From Syntrophorhabdaceae bacterium (GTDB lineage Bacteria > Desulfobacterota > Syntrophorhabdia > Syntrophorhabdales > Syntrophorhabdaceae): a DNA stretch of 64,000 nt. Position numbers and translations under genes: made by a program. The notes under the pieces are model-generated. The model had not been told where the DNA came from. It worked only from the letters and a program-made list of their open reading frames with translations, and ran no database searches. The stretch is taken from NCBI GenBank assembly GCA_036504895.1, contig DASXUJ010000008.1:1-64000 (forward strand), in the 5' to 3' direction. Positions 1 to 8,538 of the stretch are shown here, piece after piece (positions within the stretch are counted from its first letter, which is position 1; every line of letters begins with the position of its first letter).

Positions 1-24
1 TGTGGGGACATTTTTGCGCTCCGT

Positions 25-112
25 TATAGGGGCTCGCGTCGCCCCCTCCGATAGCAAAAGCTATCGGAGCCTCCCCTTCTCGCCTGCGGTGCGGGCTACA
101 TCACGCAGAGGG
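25..112. repeat. Dispersed variable-stem repeat, copy 1
   Basis: This copy has the constant left flank (a GGGGCTCGCGTCGCCCC-like block), a perfect 10-bp stem (CTCCGATAGC / GCTATCGGAG) with an AAAA loop, then the constant right flank (GAGCCTCCCCTTCTCGC), a smaller GC-rich stem and CTACATCACGC. The same plan recurs near 196-308, 20393-20535, 20660-20780, 20990, 30940-31027, 62027-62108 and 62244-62350. Positions 1-300 hold no gene I can support. Confidence 0.8.
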
Positions 113-189
113 GTTATTCGGGGACGTGTACGGGCTGGATCGACGCTTTTTCTATTCGTGGATGAGCGGACTTTTTGGCTTCTTGCCCA

Positions 190-308
190 GTACAGGCCTC
201 ACGTCGCCCCTCGCCCCTGTGGGAGCTAGGCTGACTCGGGAGGACTTGTTTCTTTTCCATTTTCCGCTTCAACGCATCACACGAACTACTAATAGGGGCT
301 TACGTCGC
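190..308. repeat. Dispersed variable-stem repeat, composite copy 2
   Basis: The segment contains the CTCACGTCGCCCC flank at about 196, a short CTC...GAG hairpin, CTAGGCTGAC, and then the AT-richer tail that also occurs (opposite orientation) at 20393-20480. A further flank fragment, GGGGCTTACGTCGC, at 294-308 supplies the stop codon of pcnB. A right-hand block present in other copies is missing here, so this copy looks internally deleted. Confidence 0.65.
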
Positions 309-1643
309 GTCTTCCCTGGGACCTCTCGGTTTTCGCCTTCTCCTTCTCCGCCTCTTCCTGGGGGCTTCCTCGGTGGCCTCATTCAGAAGCGCCATGGAAT
401 CGGGCTCCCGGAGAAAGGCATCCCACCATTCGACAAAAACGTGGAGGTCCTTTTTTGTTTCAGCTATGAGGCGGAGGTATGCCACGGCTTCCAGGAATTC
501 AGGCCGGCCGGCCAGAGAGGCCGCCCTCCGGGGCGGCATTCTGCACAGGAACGTCTGGAGTGCGAGGATTGCGCGCAGGCGACCGCCGACCCGTCCGGGA
601 ACGGTTATTGTCTTCGCCACCTCTCCCATAATAGCGGCGCACGTCTCATTGAGCGCCTGCCGGCGCGGGATGCCCTCACGATGGCGATCGAGAACCGTCC
701 CCTCCATTACTGGACCGAAGAGGGCCGCGAAAAAGAAGGCCGGCGATACGGGTGTGCCGCTCCTGCAGAGCCGGTCGATATAATCGAGGTTTTCATAGAG
801 CAGGGCAGGACGGCGGCTGTCTCCATAGAACCACCGGCTCAAGTCGGGAAAAAGCGCGAGTATAAGCCCGCTTTTCTCCATGAGCTGAAATGCCGGTCCG
901 GAAAATCCCGTCAGGAAAAGCTTCTGTATCTCTTCGTAGAGGCGCGCCGGAGAGACGCGGCAGATGGCGGAGGAGAGCTCGCAGAGGACCTCCCAGGCCA
1001 CGGGCTCGATCATAAATCCATGGGATGCGGCGAACCGGACCGCCCGGAGCATTCGCACGGGGTCCTCCGTAAAACGGACACGAGGATCGCCGATGGTACG
1101 GATAAGCCGCTCTTTGAGGTCCATAAGACCGCTGGTATAGTCTATGATCGAAAAATCGGCGATATTATACGCAAGAGCGTTGATGGTGAAGTCCCGGCGC
1201 ATCGCATCCTCCTCGGGCGTGCCGAAGAGGTTGTCCACGAGGACCATGCCTTCCTCGTTCGTAATATGGTGGCGGGCAAGGCGGCTATCGCGGTCGGTCT
1301 CTTCCGGGCTCTCCGCGTCCGAGGGGACGAAGGTCCGGCGAAAGGTGGAGACCTCTAACAGCTCTCCCTCGAACTGGATATGGGCCAGCCTGAAACGTCG
1401 CCCAATGAGGCGGCAGTTATGGAAGAGCTTTTTTATCTGGCCGGGCGTCGCATTGGTCCCTATGTCGAAATCTTTGGGGGTCCTCCCAAGGAGAAGGTCT
1501 CGTACGCACCCGCCCACAAGAAAAGCGATGAAGCCGCGCCTGTGGAGCCTGTAGAGCGTGCGCAGCGCATTCGGACTCACTTGCTTACGGGATATGCGGT
1601 GTTCCTTCCGTGGAATGATTCGTGGCGCCATCCCTTTCACCAT
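300..1643 (-). CDS. pcnB: Poly(A) polymerase / CCA-adding-type nucleotidyltransferase
   Basis: A 447-residue class II nucleotidyltransferase that adds A residues to RNA 3' ends; in this family the members with a basic tail are usually poly(A) polymerases and the others add CCA to tRNA. The head domain shows GG at residues 44-45 (FLVGGCVRDLLLGR) and the metal-binding D58/D60 of KDFDIGTNA. The RNA-binding neck follows (DPVRMLRAVRFAA). The C-terminus is an Arg/Lys-rich tail (residues 428-445), which favours PcnB over a CCA enzyme. The upstream sequence CCAAAGGT could act as ribosome binding site. The stop codon lies inside a dispersed repeat fragment, so the last residues may be repeat-derived. 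It is alone on its strand, 183 bp from the next gene upstream. Confidence 0.85.
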   Translation of the reverse strand: MVKGMAPRIIPRKEHRISRKQVSPNALRTLYRLHRRGFIAFLVGGCVRDLLLGRTPKDFDIGTNATPGQIKKLFHNCRLIGRRFRLAHIQFEGELLEVSTFRRTFVPSDAESPEETDRDSRLARHHITNEEGMVLVDNLFGTPEEDAMRRDFTINALAYNIADFSIIDYTSGLMDLKERLIRTIGDPRVRFTEDPVRMLRAVRFAASHGFMIEPVAWEVLCELSSAICRVSPARLYEEIQKLFLTGFSGPAFQLMEKSGLILALFPDLSRWFYGDSRRPALLYENLDYIDRLCRSGTPVSPAFFFAALFGPVMEGTVLDRHREGIPRRQALNETCAAIMGEVAKTITVPGRVGGRLRAILALQTFLCRMPPRRAASLAGRPEFLEAVAYLRLIAETKKDLHVFVEWWDAFLREPDSMALLNEATEEAPRKRRRRRRRKPRGPREDAT

Positions 1644-1826
1644 ACCATACCTTTGGGCGATTGAAAAAGTAAAAAGGCGCGGGAAGATGGTACTACGACG
1701 CTCACCAAAACCATGGATGCCGGCTTACCGCCCCGTTTAAGGGTGCCGGGACGTGGGGAAAGGGTGACGATTTTATCGATTTATGCGCCTTAAGGACATT
1801 CATACCAGCCACGGATGGGGGGTGCC

Positions 1827-2420
1827 TCAATTTCTTCGGGAGAGACGAGACACCCGCATGACGTAGGCCAGACGCTGGGCGGCCGAGAAGTTATTGAGCA
1901 CGGCGAGAACCCACAGGGCTGCGGTCGTTTTGCCGGAGAGGAGTCCCAGCGCCAGGAGGAGAATGCGCTCGAACCGGGTGAAGAGGCCCACGTCCCTGGC
2001 GTCGACACCCGCCATGGAGGCGCGGGAGCGTATAAGGCTACCGAAAACCGAGCCGAAGAATGCCACGAAAATCAGCACCACTTCCGAGCCCATTCTATTG
2101 TTCAGAGAGAGCCATAAAAGACCCAGGTAGACCGCGAAATCACCGCAGTGGTCGGCAACAGAGTCGAGAAAGCCGCCGAAAGAGGTTTCGCGGCCGGTCA
2201 ACCGCGCGAGTTCCCCGTCCGCGGCATCGAGGAGGCCTCCCGCGAGCAATAGGCAGGCTCCGGTCAGCAGGTATCCCCGGGATAGCATAAGCCCGGAGAT
2301 CACGATAACCACGAGTCCCGCCAGGGTCACCATATCGGGGCCCATGCCCAATCGAGTCAGAGGGAAGAGCAGCGGCTTAAGAAGCTTTCTCTCCCATGCT
2401 CGCAGCCATCTCGCCAGCAT
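1827..2420 (-). CDS. CDP-alcohol phosphatidyltransferase, probably inositol-phosphate type
   Basis: A roughly 197-residue integral membrane enzyme that transfers a phosphatidyl group from a CDP-lipid to an alcohol. The full family signature D-x2-DG-x2-AR-x8-G-x3-D-x3-D is present: D65, D68-G69, A72-R73, G82, D86 and D90. Several hydrophobic segments follow. I chose the ATG at 2420 because translation from there starts about 30 residues before the first hydrophobic helix; an in-frame ATG at 2519 would reach 143 bp into the preceding gene. It overlaps the end of the inositol-3-phosphate synthase gene by 44 bp, which argues for co-translation. By analogy with mycobacterial and archaeal pairs the acceptor is probably inositol-1-phosphate. 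That substrate is inferred from context and not visible in the sequence. Confidence 0.8.
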   Translation of the reverse strand: MLARWLRAWERKLLKPLLFPLTRLGMGPDMVTLAGLVVIVISGLMLSRGYLLTGACLLLAGGLLDAADGELARLTGRETSFGGFLDSVADHCGDFAVYLGLLWLSLNNRMGSEVVLIFVAFFGSVFGSLIRSRASMAGVDARDVGLFTRFERILLLALGLLSGKTTAALWVLAVLNNFSAAQRLAYVMRVSRLSRRN

Positions 2421-3495
2421 CGGTTCTCCCAGGGCGCCCCCCTGCCCATTTTTCGCGGATCGTCTCCAGGGCCTCGGGGTCCGCCGTATCAATCGGGGGT
2501 GATTTAAAATAGAATGCACAGGCTTCAGGGATTATACCACCGACGCCCCTGTCCAGTGCGCCCTTCCCCAGCCGGATAAGGTCGGCCACCGAGCCCGCGC
2601 AATTCGGCTTATCGTCATTTTCGAGACGGACTTCAATCCTCACGAGGGAGCCGCCGAAGACGGCCGCGTCAATTTCGATAAAGGCGGTTTTCACCGCGCC
2701 TCTGGTCGGATCATAGTGGTGGCCGATGTGGGACACCCCTTCTGTCACGTACCTCATCAGCGACTTGCGCTTTGAAAGGATCTTCGATTCGCTTCGAAAG
2801 ACGAAATTGGCGAAGTCCGTATTCCCCCCCACATTGATCTGGGAGGTCTTCGTAAGATTCGCTCCGCGCATCTCGAGGAGGCTGAGGAGGGCCCGGTGTA
2901 AAATGGTCGTGCCCATCTGGCTCTTGATATCGTCACCGAAAAGGGGAAGCCGCCGCGCGGCGTACTTCTCCTGGAAGCCTTCTCTCTGGGCAAAGGGTGT
3001 GGGGATACAGTTCACAAAAGCACACCCTGCTTCGAGCGCAGCCGACCCGTAGAATTCCGTGGCCGCCATGCTTCCCGTAGGCACCAAATTGACGAGTATC
3101 TCCGTCTTGTGCGCTGCGAGGACGGAAGGTACGTTCACTGCCGGGGAGGGTGATTCTCTCACGAACCTCGCCAGGTGGTCCGGGTTGCCGTCCAGCGTAG
3201 GTCCCCGGAACACAAGGGCAGGCGTGTCGACCCGGACGCCCTCTATGGGAATGAAATTATTCGGAGGCTGATAGATCGCCTTTGCCACGGGAAGCCCCAC
3301 TTTGGCGTCCGATATGTCGAAGGCCGCCACGATCTCGATATCATTTACTCCATAGCCGCAAAGAGAAGGGAATATAAGGCCCGTCGTAGCTTCGGGATGG
3401 TCTCTGTAATAATGGATACCCTCGATGAGCGCGGACGCGCAGTTCCCCACTCCGGCGATTGCGACGCGAATCTTCCCCGGTGTGCTGTCTCTCAT
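2377..3495 (-). CDS. ino1: Myo-inositol-3-phosphate synthase
   Basis: A 372-residue cytosolic enzyme that converts glucose-6-phosphate to inositol-3-phosphate using NAD. It matches the short actinobacterial/archaeal type: N-terminal Rossmann segment VAIAGVGNCASALIEGIHYY, AAFDISDAKVG, the conserved GGNTDFANF in the middle and KSLMRY plus HHYDPTRGAVKTAFIEID in the catalytic half. The start at 3495 has a GAGGGAAG ribosome binding site; a longer in-frame ATG at 3570 adds 25 residues that do not look like the family N-terminus. It is first in a two-gene unit with the overlapping phosphatidyltransferase, which points to inositol phospholipid or a related polar lipid as the product. Confidence 0.9.
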   Translation of the reverse strand: MRDSTPGKIRVAIAGVGNCASALIEGIHYYRDHPEATTGLIFPSLCGYGVNDIEIVAAFDISDAKVGLPVAKAIYQPPNNFIPIEGVRVDTPALVFRGPTLDGNPDHLARFVRESPSPAVNVPSVLAAHKTEILVNLVPTGSMAATEFYGSAALEAGCAFVNCIPTPFAQREGFQEKYAARRLPLFGDDIKSQMGTTILHRALLSLLEMRGANLTKTSQINVGGNTDFANFVFRSESKILSKRKSLMRYVTEGVSHIGHHYDPTRGAVKTAFIEIDAAVFGGSLVRIEVRLENDDKPNCAGSVADLIRLGKGALDRGVGGIIPEACAFYFKSPPIDTADPEALETIREKWAGGRPGRTDAGEMAASMGEKAS

Positions 3496-3677
3496 CAGAT
3501 GACTTCCCTCCGTGCAAATGCGAGCGTGTGCGCCTCCCTGTCGATATCGCCGCTCTTCCAGTGTAATCAATTACTCTTTTATAAGGTTGACGGGCCCTCT
3601 TGTCAACAGGCGTTGCCCTTTTGCGTGCGAGGCGGCGGGCAGACCCGGGCATCGCAGCCCGGCGCCACTTTAAATTC

Positions 3678-3705
3678 TTGACAATGGCACGGGATGCATT
3701 AAAAT
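3678..3705 (+). promoter_or_regulatory. Sigma70-type promoter for the lipoprotein gene
   Basis: TTGACA at 3678-3683 and TAAAAT at 3700-3705 with a 16-bp spacer, 35 bp upstream of the ATG at 3740. The intergenic space is shared with the divergent ino1 gene. Confidence 0.6.
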
Positions 3706-3739
3706 AGGGAAGGCGGGGGCCCCTCAAGGAGATGGGACT

Positions 3740-4327
3740 ATGAAACCATTCAAGATTTTGTCGGTCAATTTTTTTCTTACCCTCCTGCTCGTCTCGTGCG
3801 CTACCCCATATCTTCATTACAGGGACGATATGTTTGCGGGCAGGGGCCTCCTGGACGAGGGAAGCTACAAGGAAGCACGGGAGGTGTTTGTCAATGCCTC
3901 AAGGGAGCAGCGAAGGGCTGCGGCCTTTGCGTTCGCGGCGACCGCAAGCTATAAGATGGGCGACCTCCCCGCAGCCGAACAGTTCATAGCGGAGGCGGAG
4001 GCGGCCCCCTATGGGAATTATGTGTATGCCCGTATCCTGGGATATAAGGCCCTTACCCTTCTCGGGCAGGGCCGACAGGATGAAGGCCTGGCGGCACTCA
4101 AGGCCTATATAGATTATTACAAGCAGCTCTACCCCCTCATGTCCATAGAAAAGGTGGAGGATATGTACCAGAGACGTCAAGTGAACATGGCCAGGCTCGA
4201 GAGGCTCATCGATGACGAGGTAATAAATTACGAGCAGGAGATACAGCAGGCCGCGACCACGGGCACGGGCTACTACGCCACGAGACCTCCCATGGGCATA
4301 ATAAATGAAGGTTTTACGATCTATTAG
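3740..4327 (+). CDS. TPR-like lipoprotein
   Basis: A 195-residue predicted lipoprotein. A basic start and hydrophobic core lead to the lipobox LVSC with Cys20 as the acylation site. The body consists of amphipathic helix pairs with TPR-like spacing (EGSYKEAREVFVNAS, AATASYKMGDLPAAEQFI, ALTLLGQGRQDEGLAALKAYI), so it probably acts as a periplasmic protein-protein adaptor on the outer membrane. The C-terminus is Gly/Tyr/Pro rich. It has a good AAGGAGATG ribosome binding site and its own promoter. I cannot assign a more specific role, and the neighbours on both sides are on the opposite strand. Confidence 0.7.
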   Translation: MKPFKILSVNFFLTLLLVSCATPYLHYRDDMFAGRGLLDEGSYKEAREVFVNASREQRRAAAFAFAATASYKMGDLPAAEQFIAEAEAAPYGNYVYARILGYKALTLLGQGRQDEGLAALKAYIDYYKQLYPLMSIEKVEDMYQRRQVNMARLERLIDDEVINYEQEIQQAATTGTGYYATRPPMGIINEGFTIY

Positions 4328-4419
4328 CGGGGTGGAAGCTCGGACGCGGCGCCATTCCCCGGCCGCTCAAAGAGTTTCTTCAGGCGGCGGCTTCCTTTTT
4401 TCTCCATCCCCCTTCCCGG

Positions 4420-5592
4420 TTATCCTTCTTCCTCCGTGATATCGAGAAGCTCTTCCTCTCTCACCTCCCGGGGATAGATGCAAAAGGGCGCGAGCTCGGC
4501 AAAAAACCGGTCGCCGTCGAGGGCGATCTCAGGCGTGAGCACTCCTTTTTTTGCTATCCTCCCTTCCGCGAACTGGTGAAGCCCGATGGCGAGCGGAACG
4601 CCCGTCATCGTTGCCATGTCTCGCGGCATTGCCTTCAGGGTCGCGGCTATGGTCATCCTTTTCCCTTCCCTCTCCCCTTTGGCGAGGGCGAAAAGGAGGG
4701 GAAGGCGGGGACCCTCGAACAGGCTGTAAAGGGCGGCAATTCCCCGCTCGATCAGGGAATCCTCCTGCGACCACTCGATAAGCTTGTGTCCCGCCTCTTC
4801 GAGGGTGAGCGCCCCTCTGTCGATCTGCTCCGAAAGCTTTTGAAAATAATCGGCGGCGAGCCCCGGCATAACCATATAACAGGACGAATTGCGAATCTCC
4901 GGATAGGACCATGAAAAAGAGACAGGCTCGGGATGACCCACGGTCCATACCTTTCTTGTCCCCCGTCCGGGGTAATCGAGCATTACCTCTCTCAAAGGGC
5001 CCACCGGTGTGAGCTCGCCCGATCTCCTTTCGAGGATCCTTCCGGAACATTGCTTCATCCAGTGGACGATGGCCGCCGAATATTCGAGCTTGTTCGTTCC
5101 CTCCGCGGTTTTTTCCTCTATATTCCAGGCGGCATGGAGCTCTTCCGTCGAGGTGAGCATGCCGTGAATCTTCTGAGCGAGCATGTTGGTGATGCCCGGA
5201 GTCGCTCCGAGCCCGACCACCGCGGTAATGCCCGCCTTTTCCGCTTCTTTTCCCAGATCGAGCATATCCCTGGTGGGCTCCGGATCATCGCAGATATCGA
5301 AATAATGTACCCCTGCCTCTATGGCCGACGTGAGGACAGGCACGGCAAACCGGAAGAAGGGCCCCACGCAGTTGAGGACCCCATCGTGCTGCCTCATGAG
5401 GGCCACGAGCGCCGCCCGGTCCAACACGGAGATGGCGCACGAACCCGCCTTCGGTCCGCACTGGTCCGCCGCCGCCTTTGCCGCATCGCCATCGAGGTCC
5501 GCAATGGTCATGGCTGCAATTTCTTTAAAATCAACCGCTGTTTTCGCGGCCGCCCTCCCCATAGCCCCTGCCCCAAGACACAAAACTTTCAT
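4420..5592 (-). CDS. Saccharopine dehydrogenase-like NAD(P)-binding oxidoreductase
   Basis: A 390-residue cytosolic protein with an N-terminal Rossmann fold (MKVLCLGAGAMGRAAAKTA, residues 1-19), ADLDGDAAKAAADQ, and the family hallmark of a short-lived binding site (VLNCVGPFFRFAVPVL then HYFDICDDPEPTRDML). The C-terminal half is the mixed domain of the saccharopine dehydrogenase superfamily. Similar proteins act as lysine-pathway or carboxynorspermidine-type dehydrogenases; the substrate here cannot be told. Start chosen at 5592 because GGAGGT lies just before it; an upstream ATG at 5643 lacks this. The carboxylesterase gene ends 163 bp upstream on the same strand, separated by a tandem repeat. 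Confidence 0.8.
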   Translation of the reverse strand: MKVLCLGAGAMGRAAAKTAVDFKEIAAMTIADLDGDAAKAAADQCGPKAGSCAISVLDRAALVALMRQHDGVLNCVGPFFRFAVPVLTSAIEAGVHYFDICDDPEPTRDMLDLGKEAEKAGITAVVGLGATPGITNMLAQKIHGMLTSTEELHAAWNIEEKTAEGTNKLEYSAAIVHWMKQCSGRILERRSGELTPVGPLREVMLDYPGRGTRKVWTVGHPEPVSFSWSYPEIRNSSCYMVMPGLAADYFQKLSEQIDRGALTLEEAGHKLIEWSQEDSLIERGIAALYSLFEGPRLPLLFALAKGEREGKRMTIAATLKAMPRDMATMTGVPLAIGLHQFAEGRIAKKGVLTPEIALDGDRFFAELAPFCIYPREVREEELLDITEEEG

Positions 5593-5608
5593 GATACCTC
5601 CTGAAAAA

Positions 5609-5752
5609 CCGTGAATCGGATAAGGGAAATCGGAAATAGTCACGACCTGTTCCCTTTCTCAACCTCAACCTGTTCCCGTGAAGCCGGAAATCGTATAGCG
5701 GAATTCGGAAATAGTTACGACCCGTGCTTTTTCTCACCTCAACCTGTTCTTT
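5609..5752. repeat. Two imperfect tandem repeats of about 70 bp
   Basis: Two consecutive units each contain a GTGAA start, TCGGAAATAGT(C/T)ACGACC in the middle and a CTCAACCTGTTC-like end. They fill the gap between two minus-strand genes. A short frame through them would give a repeated TGRxYFR peptide, but no ribosome binding site or conservation supports coding. Confidence 0.6.
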
Positions 5753-5755
5753 CCT

Positions 5756-7357
5756 CTACCTGCCTTTATCCTTCCCTCCGTACCTCAGCTTCTCCACGAA
5801 GTCGCACTCTTTCTTGCTGAGTCCCGCTCTCGGGCCCACTATGGCGCCTAATTCCATGGATACATCTTTCTTCTCGTCATAGGCAGGCCAGCGGGGCAGT
5901 CTCCTCGCGTTGGGGTCGCCTGTGGCCGCGAAGGCAACCCAATATTCCATCATGGTCCGTGAGAGGGAGCGGTCATAGTCGGTGGGCAGGATGATGCCCA
6001 GGTTTCCGAACACATACTCGATCTCCTGCCCGTGAAAGGCGCCGTATTCCTTCAGGAGCCCCTTTTCCGGAACATGGGTAAAGGAATAGAGATAAGCCTT
6101 ACCCCCCTTCCGGGCCACGGCCCTCGCAAGGGAGCGGGCAGGCCCGAAAAACCAGAGGGCGCCGAGAAACCGGTTGGAGGGGGAATCTATCCCCTCCTTC
6201 TCATCGAGGGGGAAAAGGCGAAGGATCTCTTCGGCAGGGTTGCCGAAATTTTCCCGGAGCCAGCTCTGGTAGAGGGCCGGGGAAAGGCCGTCTGTAAAAA
6301 GAGATGCCTCGTCCCTGTTCGTACCCACTATGAGGGGTATATGAGGGATCTTACCTTCGGAAAGGAGCCTCTCCGGCTCCGCGGGCAGGAGCCGCCCATC
6401 GATTACGGGCGCGAAAAGAAGGCCTTCCTTCTTGAAGATAAATTCGAGAGAAGTCGCGGCTGCCGACATGATCTCTTCGGGCGTCTTTCTCCTCATGGCC
6501 CCTGCCACGTCTTTCTCTTTATCCGAGCCGAGGCGTGCGGCAAGTTCCTTGCCCATGGTAAGGGCCTCCCTCATGGAACCGTGTGCGGCAGGCATGACAT
6601 AGCGGTTGCCGGTGGGGGCCCCGCTTTGGAGGATCGCACGATGAAAAAGACCTTGCGCAGAAGGAGAGAGAAGAAGGGCGCTTATTGAAAGGGCTCCCGC
6701 GGATTCGCCGAAAAGGGTCACCCGTTCCGGGTCTCCCCCGAAGGAGGCGATATTCTTCTTCACCCATCGCAAGGCCTCCATTTGATCGAGGATCCCGTAA
6801 TTGCCCGAGGTGCCGGAAGGCGATTCAGCGGATAGGGCGGGATGGGCGAGGAAACCGAAGGGCCCGAGGCGGTAGTTGAGGGTCACGACCACCACGCCCT
6901 CCCGTGCGAGCCCTGCACCTGAATATCCCGCCAAAGAGCCCGCCCCTGTCATGAACGCCCCTCCGTGGATCCACACCATCACCGGGAGAAGGGGTTTGCC
7001 CGCTGCCTTCTCAGGGGCCCAGATATTGAGATAGAGACAATCTTCGGAGGTCCTGCCCACCTCGCCCCCGCCGTCCAGCTCCGATACCTGGGGCTGAATA
7101 CAGGCCGGCCGGAATTCTCTGCACGGGAGATCTTCCTTCCACTGCCTTACGGGCCGGGGTTCCTTCCAGCGGTTCTCTCCCATCGGGGGCTCCGCATAAG
7201 GAATGCCCCGGAAGATCTCCACATTCTTCTCCACTATGCCGATTACCGGGCCGCTCGGCGTGGGCCGCTTTACAGAGGGGTTCTTCATGCAGCCCGGGCA
7301 CGCGATGAAGGACAGGATAAAGACGATGAGGGCGGCGATTCGCGTTTTGTCGGCCAT
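5756..7357 (-). CDS. Type-B carboxylesterase, exported
   Basis: A 533-residue alpha/beta hydrolase of the carboxylesterase/lipase type-B family, which cleaves ester or carbamate bonds. A hydrophobic N-terminal segment (residues 6-20) ending near ACPGC suggests export and possibly lipid anchoring, although the lipobox is not ideal. Visible features: IFRGIPYAEPP, EDCLYLNIWAP, oxyanion region WIHGGAFMTG, nucleophile elbow GESAG with Ser219, Glu350 in GTNRDEASLF and His442 in FHGQEIEYVFG. All catalytic residues are therefore present. The start at 7357 was preferred over 7534 because the longer frame adds 59 Pro/Arg-rich residues before the signal. The natural substrate is unknown. Confidence 0.87.
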   Translation of the reverse strand: MADKTRIAALIVFILSFIACPGCMKNPSVKRPTPSGPVIGIVEKNVEIFRGIPYAEPPMGENRWKEPRPVRQWKEDLPCREFRPACIQPQVSELDGGGEVGRTSEDCLYLNIWAPEKAAGKPLLPVMVWIHGGAFMTGAGSLAGYSGAGLAREGVVVVTLNYRLGPFGFLAHPALSAESPSGTSGNYGILDQMEALRWVKKNIASFGGDPERVTLFGESAGALSISALLLSPSAQGLFHRAILQSGAPTGNRYVMPAAHGSMREALTMGKELAARLGSDKEKDVAGAMRRKTPEEIMSAAATSLEFIFKKEGLLFAPVIDGRLLPAEPERLLSEGKIPHIPLIVGTNRDEASLFTDGLSPALYQSWLRENFGNPAEEILRLFPLDEKEGIDSPSNRFLGALWFFGPARSLARAVARKGGKAYLYSFTHVPEKGLLKEYGAFHGQEIEYVFGNLGIILPTDYDRSLSRTMMEYWVAFAATGDPNARRLPRWPAYDEKKDVSMELGAIVGPRAGLSKKECDFVEKLRYGGKDKGR

Positions 7358-7580
7358 TTCGTTCACTTTACCGAAATACGGCAGATTCGTCAAGGCGCCG
7401 GGCGGCCGGGCCTTCGCCTTTACGGGGGAGCCTCCCCGGGATGGACGAGTGAAGATTTCCCGTGGATTTTCATAAAAAGGTTGTGGTAGCCTTTCGCCTG
7501 GAGATCTCAAAAGGCCTTTAGGGGGGACTTTCACGGTACTGTTCCTATAAGGCAGTCAATTCACTCACAGGAGAGTTGCC

Positions 7581-8450
7581 ATGAATATGTGCGGATCGAT
7601 CAGGAAATTTATCTTATGGCTGGTGGTGTTTCAATTATTCTTTCCCCTTCAGCTCCTCGCGGAAGGGGTGGGGAAGGTTATTGATGTGCGGGGGGAGGTC
7701 GCCCTCAAAAGGGCTTCGGGGACTGCAAAGCCTCAAGTCAACGATCCGGTGTTCGTGAAGGATACCTTGAGGGCAGGGGAGAAATCCCGGGCAAAACTCC
7801 TTCTCGTCAATAATACCCAGGTAAGCGTAGGGTCGGGATCCTCCCTCGAGATCACCGAATTCCTCGTAAAGGACGGCAAGGAATCAGGCGCCCTGTCCCT
7901 CACCTCCGGTGCGGTGCATACGAAAATCCTTAAGGCCCTGACTCCTGAGGCGCGGTTCGAGGTCCGCACCCCGAACGCGGTTGCCGGCGCCCGGGGCACG
8001 GAGTGGCTCTCGGTCGTGACAGCCGGGACAGGAGCAGTGCCCCCAAAATCGGATTTCTATACATTTGAAGAGAAAATATCGGTAGTCAACCCTGAATTCC
8101 CCGATAAGGGCGTGGTGGTCAAGGCGGGAGAGTATACCGAGGTAGTCAAAGGTTTCCCGCCCACGGCCCCGGTGGCCTTCAGCGTTGCGGCCATTCTGGG
8201 AGTTCTTGCGGAGTTGGGGGTCTCGGCGCCCGGTGCAGCTGGGGGCGCGAATTCGGCAGCGGGTCAGGCCGGTAGTACTGAGGGAGCGGGTGCGGCGGCA
8301 GGAATGGGAGCGGGCACCATGGTCGGCATTGCAGCCGGTGCGGCCCTCCTGATAGGCGGCGTCATCGCAGCCACCGGCAGTGGAGGAGGCGGTGCGGGCG
8401 TTGGCCTCACCACGACCCACAGGAACCCGAACCCTTATCCTGTAAGATAA
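7581..8450 (+). CDS. FecR-domain exported protein with Gly/Ala-rich C-terminus
   Basis: A 289-residue protein with an N-terminal signal peptide (core about residues 10-27), then a FecR-type beta domain: GEVALKR, FVKDTLRAGEKSRAKLLLVNNTQVSVGSGS, GALSLTSGAVHTKI, FEVRTPNAVAGARGTEW. The last third is Gly/Ala rich with a hydrophobic stretch (GIAAGAALLIGGVIAATGSG) that may be a membrane anchor. FecR domains act as periplasmic sensory or scaffold modules. The ribosome binding site AGGAGAG lies 7 bp before the ATG. Convergent with the CHASE2 cyclase gene, with which FecR proteins are often found in related bacteria (my recollection of such neighbourhoods). There is no TonB receptor or sigma factor nearby, so classical iron-siderophore signalling is unlikely. 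Confidence 0.8.
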   Translation: MNMCGSIRKFILWLVVFQLFFPLQLLAEGVGKVIDVRGEVALKRASGTAKPQVNDPVFVKDTLRAGEKSRAKLLLVNNTQVSVGSGSSLEITEFLVKDGKESGALSLTSGAVHTKILKALTPEARFEVRTPNAVAGARGTEWLSVVTAGTGAVPPKSDFYTFEEKISVVNPEFPDKGVVVKAGEYTEVVKGFPPTAPVAFSVAAILGVLAELGVSAPGAAGGANSAAGQAGSTEGAGAAAGMGAGTMVGIAAGAALLIGGVIAATGSGGGGAGVGLTTTHRNPNPYPVR

Positions 8451-8488
8451 TAATCGAGAGTGAACGCTTAAATAGCGGTTTTGCACCA

Positions 8489-8520
8489 GGGGAGGCCTCC
8501 CAAGGGCCTCCCTCATTTCC
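8489..8520 (+). terminator. Hairpin between convergent genes
   Basis: GGGAGGCC at 8490-8497 pairs perfectly with GGCCTCCC at 8505-8512 around a 7-nt loop. The following TCATTTCC is only weakly T-rich. It sits between the FecR gene and the convergent cyclase gene and could serve either one. Confidence 0.5.
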
Positions 8521-8538
8521 TGAAGGGCCTTCGGCCGT

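Noticed and set aside
126-1358. 410-codon open frame antisense to pcnB
   Set aside because: It runs from the repeat region into the antisense of pcnB and lacks domain features.
5531-5737. 68-codon minus-strand frame with repeated TGRxYFR peptide
   Set aside because: The repetition reflects the underlying tandem DNA repeat, and the frame runs into the oxidoreductase gene in another phase.
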